64,000 nucleotides of DNA, from positions 197,246 to 261,245 of the forward strand of contig NZ_JAENHL010000008.1 in NCBI RefSeq assembly GCF_016595235.1, written 5' to 3'. The position numbers and the translations under genes are program-made. Each line of letters starts with the position of its first letter. Position 1 is the stretch's first letter. This stretch comes from Taklimakanibacter albus. GTDB taxonomy: Bacteria; Pseudomonadota; Alphaproteobacteria; Rhizobiales; Aestuariivirgaceae. The notes beneath the pieces are model-generated. The model worked only from the letters and a program-made list of their open reading frames with translations. It was not told the DNA's origin and made no database searches. This document shows positions 27,654 through 37,174 of the stretch, piece by piece.

Positions 27654-29051
27654 TCACTCGGCGGCTTCGGCCGCCTCGTCGTCATCGGAGTGCGGGCGCA
27701 GCGCCTGCTCCTTCTTGAGTTCCTCGGCGACCAGGAAAGACAGCTCCAGCGCCTGCCCCGCATTGAGGCGCGGGTCGCAGAAGGTGTGGTAGCGGTCGTT
27801 CAGATCCTCGTCCGACAGAGCGCGCACGCCGCCGGTGCATTCGGTGACGTCCTTGCCGGTCATCTCGACATGGATGCCGCCGGCGTGGGTGCCTTCCGCC
27901 TGATGCACCGCCATGAAGCGGCGCAGTTCCGCCAGCACCTGGTCGAAGGGCCGCGTCTTGTAGCCCGAACGCGACTTGATGGTGTTGCCGTGCATCGGGT
28001 CGCAGGACCACACCACGATGCGGCCCTCGCGCTTCACCGCGCGGACGAGCTCAGGCAGATGCTTGTCGACCTTGTCGGCGCCGAAGCGGGTGATCAGCGT
28101 CATCCGGCCCGGCTCGTTGTCCGGGTTGAGGATGTCGATCAGCTTGATCAGCTCGGCGGGCTGCAGCGACGGACCGCATTTGAGGCCGATCGGATTCTTC
28201 ACACCGCGGCAGAACTCGACATGGGCGTGATCGGGCTGGCGGGTGCGGTCGCCGATCCACAACATGTGGCCGGAGGTCGCGTACCAGTCGCCGCTCGTCG
28301 AATCGACGCGCGTCATCGCTTGCTCATAGCCGAGCAGCAGCGCCTCATGGCTGGTGAAGAACTCGGTCGAGCGCAATTGCGGCGCGGTGTCGGGATTGAC
28401 GCCGCAGGCGCGCATGAAACCCAAAGCTTCCGAGATGCGGTCGGCCAGCGCCTGATAACGCTCCCAGGCCGGCCCGTCCTTCAGGAAACCAAGCGTCCAT
28501 TTATGGACATGCTCGAGATTGGCGTAGCCGCCCTGCGCGAAAGCGCGGAGCAGGTTCAGCGTCGCCGCCGACTGCCGGTAAGCCATGATCTGGCGTTCGG
28601 GATCCGGACGGCGCGCCGCGGCCGTGCCGGCGTAATCATTGACGATATCACCCCGGTAGATCGGCAGCTCCTCGCCATTGACCGTCTCGGTGGGCGATGA
28701 CCGCGGCTTGGCGAACTGGCCGGCGATGCGGCCGACCTTCACCACCGGCTGGCCGCCGGCGAAAGTGAGGATCACCGCCATCTGCAGGAAGACGCGGAAG
28801 AAATCACGGATATTGTCGGCCGAATGTTCGGCGAAGCTCTCGGCGCAATCGCCGCCCTGGAGCAGGAAACCCTTGCCTTCGGAAACCTTGGCGAGCTTGC
28901 GCTTGAGCTTACGGGCCTCGCCCGCAAAAACCAGCGGCGGATACCCGGCAAGCAGCTTCTCGACATCCGCGAGCTTCGCGGCATCGTCATAAGCGGGCAG
29001 CTGCATGACCGGAAGATTGCGCCATGAGCCGGGTGTCCAGGCCTTCGCCAT
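27654..29051 (-). CDS. 3-deoxy-7-phosphoheptulonate synthase, class II
   Basis: A 465-residue plant-type (class II) DAHP synthase. Metal and substrate motifs are GGDCAESF (Cys69), [20 protein letters not shown] and [15 protein letters not shown]. It condenses phosphoenolpyruvate with erythrose 4-phosphate, the first step of the shikimate pathway. The start [10 protein letters not shown] at 29051 is typical for this family; the longer open frame contains a repeat hairpin (29070-29105) and is non-coding leader. The acidic C-terminal tail is unusual but short. Confidence 0.95.
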   Translation of the reverse strand: MAKAWTPGSWRNLPVMQLPAYDDAAKLADVEKLLAGYPPLVFAGEARKLKRKLAKVSEGKGFLLQGGDCAESFAEHSADNIRDFFRVFLQMAVILTFAGGQPVVKVGRIAGQFAKPRSSPTETVNGEELPIYRGDIVNDYAGTAAARRPDPERQIMAYRQSAATLNLLRAFAQGGYANLEHVHKWTLGFLKDGPAWERYQALADRISEALGFMRACGVNPDTAPQLRSTEFFTSHEALLLGYEQAMTRVDSTSGDWYATSGHMLWIGDRTRQPDHAHVEFCRGVKNPIGLKCGPSLQPAELIKLIDILNPDNEPGRMTLITRFGADKVDKHLPELVRAVKREGRIVVWSCDPMHGNTIKSRSGYKTRPFDQVLAELRRFMAVHQAEGTHAGGIHVEMTGKDVTECTGGVRALSDEDLNDRYHTFCDPRLNAGQALELSFLVAEELKKEQALRPHSDDDEAAEAAE

Positions 29052-29069
29052 AATCTGTACTCCACATCG

Positions 29070-29105
29070 TCTGCGCTTCGCCAAAGCGGCGACTTTGGCG
29101 GGAAG
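29070..29105. repeat. Intergenic hairpin repeat, copy 1 (leader of DAHP synthase)
   Basis: Eight-base arms CGCCAAAG (29079-29086) and CTTTGGCG (29093-29100) flank a 6-base loop. Read on the minus strand, it shares GCTTCCCGCCAAAGT plus the opposite arm with the element at 54114-54150, in a different sequence context. It lies 28-49 bases upstream of the DAHP synthase start. A shared mobile or REP-like repeat is more likely than gene-specific attenuation. Confidence 0.6.
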
Positions 29106-29250
29106 CTCTGATTTACCAGGATATTTCAACCCGGAATCCGGGGCTTATACACAGCTTAGGGAATAAGCGCCAGTTTGGCCTTCCCACCGCCAAGGGATCC
29201 TTAAGCCCAGTCGGGCATCATCCCTATATAGGATCGAACAGGCTTCTGCC

Positions 29251-29526
29251 ATGCAAGATATTTTCGTGCAATCCCAGTGGGATACCCTTATGGCCTTCCT
29301 GAAGTCGGGCCGCCCGCCGACCTGGCAGCTGCTCGCCATCGTCAATGGCGCCTTCCTGCTCTACTGGGTCTATCTGCGCTTCAAGGGCAAAACCCGGCTC
29401 AATCCGGCCAATCTCAACCTGCTCCGGGTGCTGTTCGTCCTGCTCAATGCCGCGGTGATCTGGCGCGACGATACAACCCGGCTGCTGCGGCCCTTCATCA
29501 GCACATTCAGGCAGTATTTCTATTGA
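29251..29526 (+). CDS. Small membrane protein, unknown
   Basis: A 91-residue protein with two hydrophobic segments, about 24-42 (TWQLLAIVNGAFLLYWVYL) and 54-70 (LNLLRVLFVLLNAAVIW). I do not recognise a family. It has an independent ATG with a weak purine-rich site, and is convergent with the DUF2093 gene, with 4 bases between the stops. The hydrophobic pattern and position outside other genes support real coding. Confidence 0.65.
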   Translation: MQDIFVQSQWDTLMAFLKSGRPPTWQLLAIVNGAFLLYWVYLRFKGKTRLNPANLNLLRVLFVLLNAAVIWRDDTTRLLRPFISTFRQYFY

Positions 29527-29530
29527 AAAG

Positions 29531-29752
29531 CTATTTCAGGCCGGTTTCGAGCAGGCGCCGGAAGGCCGCCTCGGCGGAACTGTAGGCCTCCTGGCGCGCC
29601 ACGCTCCAATAGGTCAGCTGCTCGATCTTGATCGGCAGGCCGGTCACCGCGCAGAGCACATGATCGCCCTCGCTCAACACCTGGAAATCGGCGTCGAGAT
29701 ACCGGATTTTGGCCTCGCGGCCACGCGGCAAAAAGGGTTCATGCCTGTTCAT
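29531..29752 (-). CDS. DUF2093 domain protein
   Basis: A 73-residue protein that matches the short DUF2093 family, found mainly in alphaproteobacteria: AKIRYLDADFQVLSEGDHVL, then CAVTGLPI and LTYWSVARQEAY. The family function is unknown. The invariant Cys-x5-I region and the tryptophan are present. It lies 27 bases after xseA on the same strand and is probably co-transcribed with it, a common arrangement in this class. Confidence 0.85.
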   Translation of the reverse strand: MNRHEPFLPRGREAKIRYLDADFQVLSEGDHVLCAVTGLPIKIEQLTYWSVARQEAYSSAEAAFRRLLETGLK

Positions 29753-29779
29753 GATCCGTCAAATAACCCCTAAGCCGCG

Positions 29780-31207
29780 TCAGAACAATGACCCTTGGCC
29801 GCCCTCACGCTTTTTTGCAGACCGCTCTGACGGTGGCGCATGGCCGTCGGCCACAGCGCCGATCTCGCCATCATGGAACTCGATGCTGATCTCCTGTCCC
29901 GGCTTGACCTGCGCCGCGGCGCGCAAGGGGGTGCGTTCGGCATTGCGCACCAGCGCATAGCCGCGCTGCAGGACGGATTTGTAGGAGAGCGAATTCAAGA
30001 GCTTGCCGGATGAGCCGAGGCGCGTGGCGCGCAGCTCGACGACACGCCGGACATCGCGCCGCAAGGTGGCGCCATGGCGAGCAAGGAGACGCGCCTGCTC
30101 GGCAAGATTGCGCTTGAGCGGCGCCGGCGTCAGCCGGGCCGCCGCATTCTCGAAATCGCGCCGGTGCAGCAAGGTGTTCTTGACCAGCGCCGACCGCAGC
30201 CGTCCGGAAATCGTGTCGAAGCGCTGGCGCGCCAGCGCCAATATGTCGTCGGGCCGTGGCAGCGCGCGGGCGGCGGCGCGGATGCGGGTGCGCCGCTCGG
30301 TCATCAAGCGCTTGAGGCCCCGGTCATGGCGGGCAGCGAGCGAGGCGACCTGGGCCAGGAGATCGGCGCGCACCGGCACGGCGCGCTCGGCCGCGGCGGT
30401 CGGCGTCGGCGCCCGCTCGTCCGCCACATGATCGATGAGAGTCCAGTCGGTCTCGTGCCCGACCGCCGAGATCAACGGAATCGTGCTCTGGGCGACGGCG
30501 CGCACCACGATCTCCTCGTTGAACCCCCAGAGATCCTCGAGACTGCCGCCGCCCCGGGCGACGATGATAAGATCGGGCTTCCGGGCCATGGCGTTGAAGC
30601 CGCGGATCGCATTGGCCACTTCGGCCGCCGATGTCTCACCCTGGACGCGCACCGGCCACACCATTACATGGCGCGGAAAGCGGTCATTCAACCGATGCAG
30701 GATGTCGCGAATCACCGCCCCCGTCGGCGAGGTGACGACGCCGATCACCCGCGGCAGAAACGGAATCGGCTTCTTGCGGGCGGCATCGAACAGGCCCTCG
30801 GCGGCGAGCATGCGTTTGCGCTCCTCGAGCAGCGCCATCAAGGCGCCGGCGCCCGCCGGCTCGATCGCCTCGATGACGATCTGATAGGACGACTTGCCGG
30901 GATAGGAGGTCAGCTTGCCGGTGGCGATGACCTCGAGCCCTTCCTGCAATTTCGAGCGGAGCCGCGAGAAAGTGCCGCGCCAGACCACCGCGTCGATGCG
31001 CGCCGTCTGGTCCTTCAGGCTGAAATAGCAATGGCCGGAGGAATGCGGGCCCCGAAAACCGGAGATCTCGCCCCTCACCCTGACATGGCCGAAGGTGTCT
31101 TCGAGCGTGCGCTTGAGGGCGAAGGATATTTCGGAAACGGTGAACTCCGCGACATTGGGTTTCACCACGTCGCGAAGCTCACCGGTCTCAGGGTCATGAT
31201 CGATCAT
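29780..31207 (-). CDS. xseA: Exodeoxyribonuclease VII large subunit
   Basis: A 475-residue protein: N-terminal OB-fold (about 20-115), catalytic domain with [39 protein letters not shown] and [17 protein letters not shown], then a long coiled-coil and a short C-terminal segment GYALVRN. With XseB it degrades single-stranded DNA processively in mismatch and damage repair. No xseB is in this window. It should be transcribed with the DUF2093 gene. Confidence 0.96.
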   Translation of the reverse strand: MIDHDPETGELRDVVKPNVAEFTVSEISFALKRTLEDTFGHVRVRGEISGFRGPHSSGHCYFSLKDQTARIDAVVWRGTFSRLRSKLQEGLEVIATGKLTSYPGKSSYQIVIEAIEPAGAGALMALLEERKRMLAAEGLFDAARKKPIPFLPRVIGVVTSPTGAVIRDILHRLNDRFPRHVMVWPVRVQGETSAAEVANAIRGFNAMARKPDLIIVARGGGSLEDLWGFNEEIVVRAVAQSTIPLISAVGHETDWTLIDHVADERAPTPTAAAERAVPVRADLLAQVASLAARHDRGLKRLMTERRTRIRAAARALPRPDDILALARQRFDTISGRLRSALVKNTLLHRRDFENAAARLTPAPLKRNLAEQARLLARHGATLRRDVRRVVELRATRLGSSGKLLNSLSYKSVLQRGYALVRNAERTPLRAAAQVKPGQEISIEFHDGEIGAVADGHAPPSERSAKKREGGQGSLF

Positions 31208-31270
31208 GGGCCGACACTTGCCGCGCCGGCGCGTCCTGTCAATCGTCAGCTTGGGCTTGTTGCCGGGGTG

Positions 31271-31708
31271 TTACCGGCAGGGCAGCCTTTCGCCCGAATA
31301 GGTCACATAGGTGCCGGTATCGGGATCGAAGGAGCGGTATTTGGCCGAGCAGTAGCTCACCCAGTCATCGCTGCCGACATCCGGATGCACCGTCACGGTG
31401 ACGCGCTCCTCGCCTCTCGGCACGACATAGGCGGTCCGTTCGGTCCGCATGCAGTTGCCATAGGCTTCGTCATAGGCGTCGCGATAACGCTCGTCGGCGC
31501 CGGCGCCGCCGGTGATGACGGTGTCGAGGGTTCCGATCACCACGCCGTCGATGAGGCCACGGCGCGGCGCTTCGGCGGCCGCGACGTCACGTGCATAAGC
31601 GGCACAGGATGCCGGACCCGCCGACGCAACGGTAGGTGTGAAGCCGACGGCCAGTGCCGCGAGCGCCGCCGCCCCGAGCATAGGTTTGACCAGAGGTCGC
31701 ATATTCAT
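31271..31708 (-). CDS. Secreted BA14K-like protein
   Basis: A 145-residue protein with a signal peptide (about 1-30, cut near ASA/GP). Its C-terminal part WVSYCSAKYRSFDPDTGTY followed by SGERLPCR is the BA14K-type repeat, a family found in rhizobia and Brucella, where one member is an immunoreactive lectin-like protein. Four cysteines (SCAAYA, GNCMR, YCSAK, PCR) may form two disulfides. A strong AGGAGGAAG ribosome site precedes the ATG. It is divergent from purD. Confidence 0.75.
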   Translation of the reverse strand: MNMRPLVKPMLGAAALAALAVGFTPTVASAGPASCAAYARDVAAAEAPRRGLIDGVVIGTLDTVITGGAGADERYRDAYDEAYGNCMRTERTAYVVPRGEERVTVTVHPDVGSDDWVSYCSAKYRSFDPDTGTYVTYSGERLPCR

Positions 31709-31831
31709 ATCTTCCTCCTATTGCGGTTCACCGCCCTTGTTCGCTAACGGGTTAGGGTGAGCTCCGTTCCGAAAAAATGGACTTTTCGCCGAGGGTGAAT
31801 CTCGCCATAGGACGGGCATAAGGATGCCCAA

Positions 31832-33106
31832 ATGACGCCACTCAATGTTCTTCTGATCGGTTCCGGCGGGCGCGAGCACGCGCTCGCCTGGGCGATCTCC
31901 GCCAGCCCCCTGCTCGGTCAGTTCTATTGCGCGCCCGGTAATCCCGGCATCGCTGAATATGCGTCCCTGGTCGCGCTCGATGTCACCGATCATCAGGCCG
32001 TCATCGCTTTCTGCCGCGAGCAGCGTATAGATTTCGTCGTGGTCGGGCCGGAAGCCCCGCTCGTGGCGGGCATTGCCGATGATCTCCGCGCCGCCGGCTT
32101 CAAGGTCTTCGGCCCCTCCAAGGAAGCGGCCCAGCTCGAAGGCTCGAAGGGCTTCACCAAGGATTTCTGCGCCGAGTTCGACATCCCGACCGGCGCCTAT
32201 GGCCGTTTCACCGACAAGGCCGCGGCAACCGCTTATGCGCAAGCGAAGGGCGCGCCGATCGTGATCAAGGCCGACGGGCTCGCCGCCGGCAAGGGCGTCA
32301 CCGTGGCGATGAGCCTCGCTGAGGCGCTCGCCGCCATCGATGACATCTTCGCCGGACAGTTCGGCGCGGCCGAATGTGTGATCGAAGAATTCCTCGACGG
32401 CGAGGAAGCGAGCTTCTTCGCGCTCTGCGATGGCGAGCATGCGGTGGCGCTCGCCGCCGCCCAGGACCATAAGCGCGTCGGCGACGGCGACACCGGCCCC
32501 AATACCGGCGGCATGGGCGCCTATTCGCCGGCACCTGTCGTGACCGACGCCATGGCCGAGCGCGTGATGGCAGAGATCATCAAGCCGACCGTCGCCGGCA
32601 TGGCGAAACGCGGCACACCGTTCAAAGGCGTGCTCTTCGCCGGGCTGATGATCGGCAAGAACGGCCCCAAGCTCATCGAATACAATGTCCGCTTCGGCGA
32701 TCCCGAATGCCAGGTGCTGATGCTGCGCCTCAAGGACGATCTCCTGACGCTGCTCATCGCCTCCGCCGACGGCACGCTCGACAAGGTCTCGGTGCGCTGG
32801 CGCAACGATACGGCGCTGTCGGTCGTGATGGCAACCAAGGGCTATCCCGGCAGCTATGGCAAGGGCAGCGAGATCCGCAATCTCGACCAGGCCGGTGAAG
32901 GCGACGATGTCGAGATCTTCCATGCCGGCACGGCGCTGAAGGACGGCAAGCTCGTCGCCAATGGCGGGCGCGTATTGAATGTCTCGGCGCTCGGCAAGGA
33001 TGCGGCCGCGGCGCAGCGGCGCGCCTATCAGGCCGTCGATCTCGTCGACTGGCCGGACGGCTTCTGCCGCCGCGACATCGGCTGGCGGGCTGTACAAGGA
33101 CGATGA
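31832..33106 (+). CDS. purD: Phosphoribosylamine-glycine ligase (GAR synthetase)
   Basis: A 424-residue ATP-grasp enzyme. It begins [20 protein letters not shown] (given here in part as [14 protein letters not shown]). The sites [11 protein letters not shown] and [15 protein letters not shown] are diagnostic. It catalyses the second step of purine synthesis, joining phosphoribosylamine and glycine. Its stop overlaps the start of a class III cyclase gene (ATGA). Confidence 0.97.
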   Translation: MTPLNVLLIGSGGREHALAWAISASPLLGQFYCAPGNPGIAEYASLVALDVTDHQAVIAFCREQRIDFVVVGPEAPLVAGIADDLRAAGFKVFGPSKEAAQLEGSKGFTKDFCAEFDIPTGAYGRFTDKAAATAYAQAKGAPIVIKADGLAAGKGVTVAMSLAEALAAIDDIFAGQFGAAECVIEEFLDGEEASFFALCDGEHAVALAAAQDHKRVGDGDTGPNTGGMGAYSPAPVVTDAMAERVMAEIIKPTVAGMAKRGTPFKGVLFAGLMIGKNGPKLIEYNVRFGDPECQVLMLRLKDDLLTLLIASADGTLDKVSVRWRNDTALSVVMATKGYPGSYGKGSEIRNLDQAGEGDDVEIFHAGTALKDGKLVANGGRVLNVSALGKDAAAAQRRAYQAVDLVDWPDGFCRRDIGWRAVQGR

Positions 33107-34281
33107 CCGAAAATCTCGCTTTCATGACCGACTTCACCCGCTGGCTCGTCGACGCGGCAATGGTGACGCGCAACCAGCGGGCCGGCGAATTGCATCGGCT
33201 CCTGTGCGAGAAGCTCGTCGATCTCGGCATTCCCTTATGGCGCTCTTCGCTCGGCATCGAGCTTCTCAATCCCGAATTCGAGGGCGTGCAGGTCAGATGG
33301 ATCGCGCATGAGGCCCATATCGAGACCCTGCCGCGCGGCAGTGACGGGTCCGACTATGAGGGCAGCCCGGCGCAGATCGTAGACACGACGCGCAAACCGT
33401 TTCGGCGCAAGCTCGACGGGGCGGCTTCCAACATGGCGCTGCTCGGCGATCTGCATCGCGACGGAGCGACCGATTATTATATCGTGCCGCTGCCCTTTCT
33501 CGATCAGGAGCGCACCGCGCATCTCTCCTTCGCCAGCCGCAAGCAAGGCGGTTTTTCCGAAGCTGAAGTCACGGCCTTGGGTGATGCGGCCATGCTGTTC
33601 AGCCCCTATGCCGAACGCTTCATGCTGAGGCGCAGCGCCGATACGCTGCTCACTACCTATGTCGGGCGCCGCAGCGCCGCCAAGGTCCTCGAAGGCGCGC
33701 TCGACCGCGGCAAGGCCGAAATGATCACGGCCAGCATCCTGATCGCCGACATGCGGGGCTTCACGCAATATTCCGACACCCGCCCGATCGCCAATGTGCT
33801 GTCGACGCTCAACGACTTCTTCGACGCGCTGGTGGCGGCGATCGAGGCGCAGGGCGGCGAGGTGCTGAAATTCATCGGCGACGCGCTTCTCGCCATCTTC
33901 CCGGCGAGCGACGGCCAGCCGGTGCCGACCCAACCGGCGATCACCGCCGCTCTCGATATCCGGCAACGGGTCACTGCCCTCAATGCCGAGCGCGCCAAGG
34001 CCGCCCGCACCCAGATCCGCTTCGGCTTGGTGCTCGATGCCGGCGAAATCGCCTATGGCAATATCGGCAGCCGCACCCGGCTCGATTTCACCGCCATCGG
34101 CCCGGCGATCAACCATGCCAGCCGGCTGCTCGAGCTCGCCAAGCGCCTCGATCGCGACATCGTCGTCTCCGAGAGCTTCGCCGCGGCGGCAGAAGGCTTC
34201 GACTTCCAGAATATCGGCCATCACCGGTTGCGCGACATAGCCGAGATGCAGCCCGTTTTTGCCATCGCGCAAGAGGCTTGA
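33103..34281 (+). CDS. Class III adenylate/guanylate cyclase with an unknown N-terminal domain
   Basis: A 392-residue soluble protein. Residues 207-390 are a class III cyclase domain: metal aspartates Asp216 (LIADMRGFT) and Asp260 ([11 protein letters not shown]), Lys256 in the purine pocket, and Asn337/Arg341 of the transition-state pair in PAINHASRL. The N-terminal 180 residues do not match a sensor domain I know; they look mixed alpha/beta and contain [16 protein letters not shown], reminiscent of GAF-type ends. No membrane segments. It is translationally coupled to purD, which makes the purine precursor supply. Confidence 0.88.
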   Translation: MTENLAFMTDFTRWLVDAAMVTRNQRAGELHRLLCEKLVDLGIPLWRSSLGIELLNPEFEGVQVRWIAHEAHIETLPRGSDGSDYEGSPAQIVDTTRKPFRRKLDGAASNMALLGDLHRDGATDYYIVPLPFLDQERTAHLSFASRKQGGFSEAEVTALGDAAMLFSPYAERFMLRRSADTLLTTYVGRRSAAKVLEGALDRGKAEMITASILIADMRGFTQYSDTRPIANVLSTLNDFFDALVAAIEAQGGEVLKFIGDALLAIFPASDGQPVPTQPAITAALDIRQRVTALNAERAKAARTQIRFGLVLDAGEIAYGNIGSRTRLDFTAIGPAINHASRLLELAKRLDRDIVVSESFAAAAEGFDFQNIGHHRLRDIAEMQPVFAIAQEA

Positions 34282-34333
34282 GCCCAGGGCGGCATTTGGC
34301 GACAATGGCTTTCGGTTTGCCCGGGAGCGCGCC

Positions 34334-35233
34334 ATGTCGGATCTCTTTCCAAATACACGGGAACATCGCGTAGAGACCGGTGGGGCCGAGATCTTCGCCC
34401 GCATCGGCGGCGAGGGGCCGCCGCTGCTGCTGCTCCACGGCTATCCGCAGACCCATGCGATGTGGCATGCAGTGGCGCCCGCCCTGATGGCGCACCACAC
34501 TTGCGTGATGCCTGATCTGCGGGGTTACGGCTTCTCCTCCTGCCCCGCCAATACCCAAGACAACCGGCCCTATTCGAAACGGGTGATGGCCGAGGACATG
34601 CGGGTGCTTATGCGTGGTCTCGGCCATGAGCGCTTCGCCGTTGTCGGACATGACCGCGGCGCCCGCGTCGGTTACCGGATGGCGCTCGACCATCGGAGCA
34701 CCGTCACCCGCCTCGCCCTCATCGACATCATGTCGACCTGGGACATGTGGCATGGCTTCTCGGTGGCGCTCGCCATGAAGACCTATCACTGGCTGTTCCT
34801 GGCGCAGCCACATCCGCTGCCGGAAATGCTGATCGAGCCGGCACCGATCGGCTTCCTCGATTACACCATGGCGCGTTGGACGAAGGCCAAGGACCTCTCC
34901 GCCTTTGCGCCCGCGGCGCTCGCCGAATATCGCCTGCATTTCGCCACACCCGAGCATATCCACGCGACCTGCAACGACTATCGCGCCGGCCAGAGCATCG
35001 ATCTCGCCGACGACGAGGCGGATCTGACGGCGGGCCACAAGATCGCCTGCCCGCTGCTGGTGCTGTGGGGCGACAGCGGCATTCCGGGTGACGCGGGCGA
35101 TCCTTCCGCCTCCTGGCGGCGCTGGGCAAACCAGGTGAAGACCGGCATTGTCGCCGGCGGCCATTTCCTAGCCGAAGAGAATCCGCAAGCGACGCTCGCT
35201 CATCTCCTGCCCTTCCTCGCCCGAAAGAGATGA
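34334..35233 (+). CDS. Fluoroacetate/haloacetate dehalogenase-like alpha/beta hydrolase
   Basis: A 299-residue alpha/beta hydrolase with an Asp nucleophile rather than Ser. All eight residues described for the Rhodopseudomonas defluorinase RPA1163 occur at a constant offset of -3: nucleophile Asp107, carboxylate-binding Arg108 and Arg111 (GHDRGAR), acid Asp131, fluoride pocket His152, Trp153 and Tyr216, and base His277 (GGHFLAEE). Such enzymes hydrolyse haloacetates to glycolate in the cytoplasm. The start MSDLFPNTRE at 34334 has GGGAGCG upstream; the longer frame overlaps the cyclase. It overlaps the following kinase-like gene (ATGA). Confidence 0.85.
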   Translation: MSDLFPNTREHRVETGGAEIFARIGGEGPPLLLLHGYPQTHAMWHAVAPALMAHHTCVMPDLRGYGFSSCPANTQDNRPYSKRVMAEDMRVLMRGLGHERFAVVGHDRGARVGYRMALDHRSTVTRLALIDIMSTWDMWHGFSVALAMKTYHWLFLAQPHPLPEMLIEPAPIGFLDYTMARWTKAKDLSAFAPAALAEYRLHFATPEHIHATCNDYRAGQSIDLADDEADLTAGHKIACPLLVLWGDSGIPGDAGDPSASWRRWANQVKTGIVAGGHFLAEENPQATLAHLLPFLARKR

Positions 35234-36309
35234 TGGTGCAGGATATCGATCGCCAATCGGCCTTTTCAGGCACCCGCCCGGCAGCAGACGAGATCGACGC
35301 CGGGCGCCTCGCATCCTATCTCAACCACAACATTGCAGGCTTTCGCGGGTCCCTCACGCTCGCGCGCTTCAAGGGCGGGCAATCCAATCCGACCTATCTC
35401 GTGACGGCGGAGAGCGGGCGTTACGTCTTGCGCCGCAAACCGCCCGGGAAGCTTCTTCCCTCGGCCCATGCCATCGAGCGCGAATATCGCGTCACCACGG
35501 CTCTGGCGCGCGTGGACTTCCCGGTCGCGCGGCCTTTGCATTACTGCACCGACACGAGCGTCATCGGCACCGAATTCTACCTGATGGAGCATGTCGAGGG
35601 CCGGGTGTACTGGGAACCCTGGGCGCCGGGCCTCGCTCCCGACGAGCGGGCTGAGCTCTTCGGCGCGCTCAACCGGACCATCGCCCGGTTGCACAGGCTC
35701 GATCCCGGCGAATTGAAGCTGGCCGAATTCGGCAAGGGCGAAGGTTATGTGGCGCGCCAGATCAAGCGCTGGTCGGAGCAATATCGCGCCTCGGCGAGCG
35801 AGCCGATCCCCGAGATGGACCGGCTCATCGCCTGGCTGCCGCAGGCCTGCCCGACCCAGAGCGCGACGGCGATCGTCCATGGCGACTTCCGTCTCGATAA
35901 TTGCATCATCGCCGCCGGCAAACCGGACGTGGCAGCGGTGCTCGACTGGGAGTTGGCGACGCTCGGCGATCCGCTCGCCGACTATACCTATCACCTCATG
36001 ATGTGGTGGATGCCCCGATCCGCGCGTGGCGGCGGCGTCGGCTCGCTCCTTGGGCACGAGAAGGACCCTGGAATTCCGGCGATCGAGGCCTATATCGAGG
36101 ACTACTGCACTCTCACCGGACGCGACGGTATTCCCGATCTCGATGTCTATCTCGCCTATAATTTCTTCCGCATCGCCGCCATCCTGCAAGGCATCATCGG
36201 CCGCGTGCGCGACGGCACCGCCGCCAACCGCAATGCGGCGCTCATGGCAAGCGAGGTCCGGCCCTTGGCCGAGACCGCCTGGCATTTCGCCCGGCGGGCG
36301 GGAGCTTAA
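35230..36309 (+). CDS. APH-fold phosphotransferase (ACAD10/FadE36-like)
   Basis: A 359-residue aminoglycoside-phosphotransferase-fold protein. The nucleotide loop FKGGQSNPTYLV and lysine-equivalent region YVLRRKPPG are near residues 47-70. The catalytic loop is VHGDFRLDNCI and the metal site VLDWELATLGDP. This subfamily, common near acyl-CoA dehydrogenases, is thought to phosphorylate hydroxyacyl-CoA or similar small molecules; an antibiotic role is not implied. It overlaps the dehalogenase-like gene and is 3 bases from the patatin gene. Confidence 0.87.
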   Translation: MMVQDIDRQSAFSGTRPAADEIDAGRLASYLNHNIAGFRGSLTLARFKGGQSNPTYLVTAESGRYVLRRKPPGKLLPSAHAIEREYRVTTALARVDFPVARPLHYCTDTSVIGTEFYLMEHVEGRVYWEPWAPGLAPDERAELFGALNRTIARLHRLDPGELKLAEFGKGEGYVARQIKRWSEQYRASASEPIPEMDRLIAWLPQACPTQSATAIVHGDFRLDNCIIAAGKPDVAAVLDWELATLGDPLADYTYHLMMWWMPRSARGGGVGSLLGHEKDPGIPAIEAYIEDYCTLTGRDGIPDLDVYLAYNFFRIAAILQGIIGRVRDGTAANRNAALMASEVRPLAETAWHFARRAGA

Positions 36310-36312
36310 GCG

Positions 36313-37149
36313 ATGAGCACGCCCCGCATCGGCCTGGCGCTGGGCGGAGGGGCTGCGCGCGGCCTCGCCCATATCCCCATGCTCGAGGTTTTCGACGAGC
36401 TTGGCCTCAAGCCGTCGATCATCGCCGGCTCGAGTTTCGGCGCCCTGGTCGGAGCTGCCTATGCGTCGGGCGTCCCGGCCAAGGAGATCGGTGATCATGC
36501 CCGTCAGATCCTCGCCAACAAGGTGCAGGCGGCCAAATATCTGTTCGGAGTCAAAGGTGCCCGGCTCGGCGATCTCCTGACGCGCCGCAGCTTCACCTCG
36601 CTGCAGATCGACGGCGAGCAGCTGACGAGCTTCGTCCTGCCCGACGGCGTCGCCCTGAATGTCGAGGACACCCAGATCCCGCTGCGCATCGTCACCACCG
36701 ATTTCAGCGAACGGCGCGAGCATGTCATCGCGTCAGGTCCGTTGCGCCAGGCGGTCGCCGCTTCGATCGCCATACCGGGTTTGATCTCGGCCCCCACCAT
36801 CGATGGCCGCCTCTATGTCGATGGCGGCATCACCAATCCGGTGCCCTTCGATCATGTGCGCGAGGGCAGCGACATCACCGTCGCCATCGACGTCACCGGC
36901 CGGATACGTGAGCCCCGGCGCGGTCATCACAGCAATATGGAGCTCGCCGTCGGCTCGATGCTGATCATGTTCCACCAGATCGCGATGCTGCGCCGCCAGC
37001 AGAATCCGCCCGACATCTACATCACGCCGCCGATCGAGCAGTATCTCGCCAATGACTTCTTCCGCATCACCGAGATGATCGAGGCTGCCTCCAAGTCCAA
37101 GGATGAGCTCAAGCGCGCACTCGAAACGCGAATCGAAAGAATCACTTAG
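36313..37149 (+). CDS. Patatin-like phospholipase (RssA/NTE type)
   Basis: A 278-residue patatin domain. The oxyanion loop GGGAARG (11-17), nucleophile Ser41 in GSSFG and Asp170 in YVDGG make a complete Ser-Asp dyad. The protein has no signal peptide or clear membrane helix. Family members hydrolyse lysophospholipids or acylglycerols. The last codons (ETRIERIT) and the stop lie in the first copy of the 52-nt repeat. It is probably the last gene of the purD-led operon. Confidence 0.9.
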   Translation: MSTPRIGLALGGGAARGLAHIPMLEVFDELGLKPSIIAGSSFGALVGAAYASGVPAKEIGDHARQILANKVQAAKYLFGVKGARLGDLLTRRSFTSLQIDGEQLTSFVLPDGVALNVEDTQIPLRIVTTDFSERREHVIASGPLRQAVAASIAIPGLISAPTIDGRLYVDGGITNPVPFDHVREGSDITVAIDVTGRIREPRRGHHSNMELAVGSMLIMFHQIAMLRRQQNPPDIYITPPIEQYLANDFFRITEMIEAASKSKDELKRALETRIERIT

Positions 37150-37174
37150 ACTCGGCGGCTGACAAAAAGATTCA
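37123..37174 (+). repeat. 52-nt direct repeat, left copy
   Basis: The copy at 40200-40251 aligns without gaps, 45 of 52 bases identical by hand count; the first 27 bases differ at one position. This copy encodes the last residues and stop of the patatin gene (plus strand) and holds the stop of the flavoprotein gene (minus strand) in GATTCA at its right end. The two copies are 3,077 bases apart and enclose exactly three genes. Confidence 0.8.

Noticed and set aside
29052-29250. A tryptophan- or phenylalanine-type attenuator before DAHP synthase
   Set aside because: No leader peptide with aromatic codons is seen, and the hairpin is shared with the unrelated site at 54114-54150.
31718-33097. 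A long minus-strand open frame opposite purD
   Set aside because: It is explained by antisense codon bias; purD is certain.
35230-36309. Aminoglycoside resistance gene
   Set aside because: The protein belongs to the ACAD10/FadE36-like branch of the fold, which is metabolic; the context gives no resistance signal.
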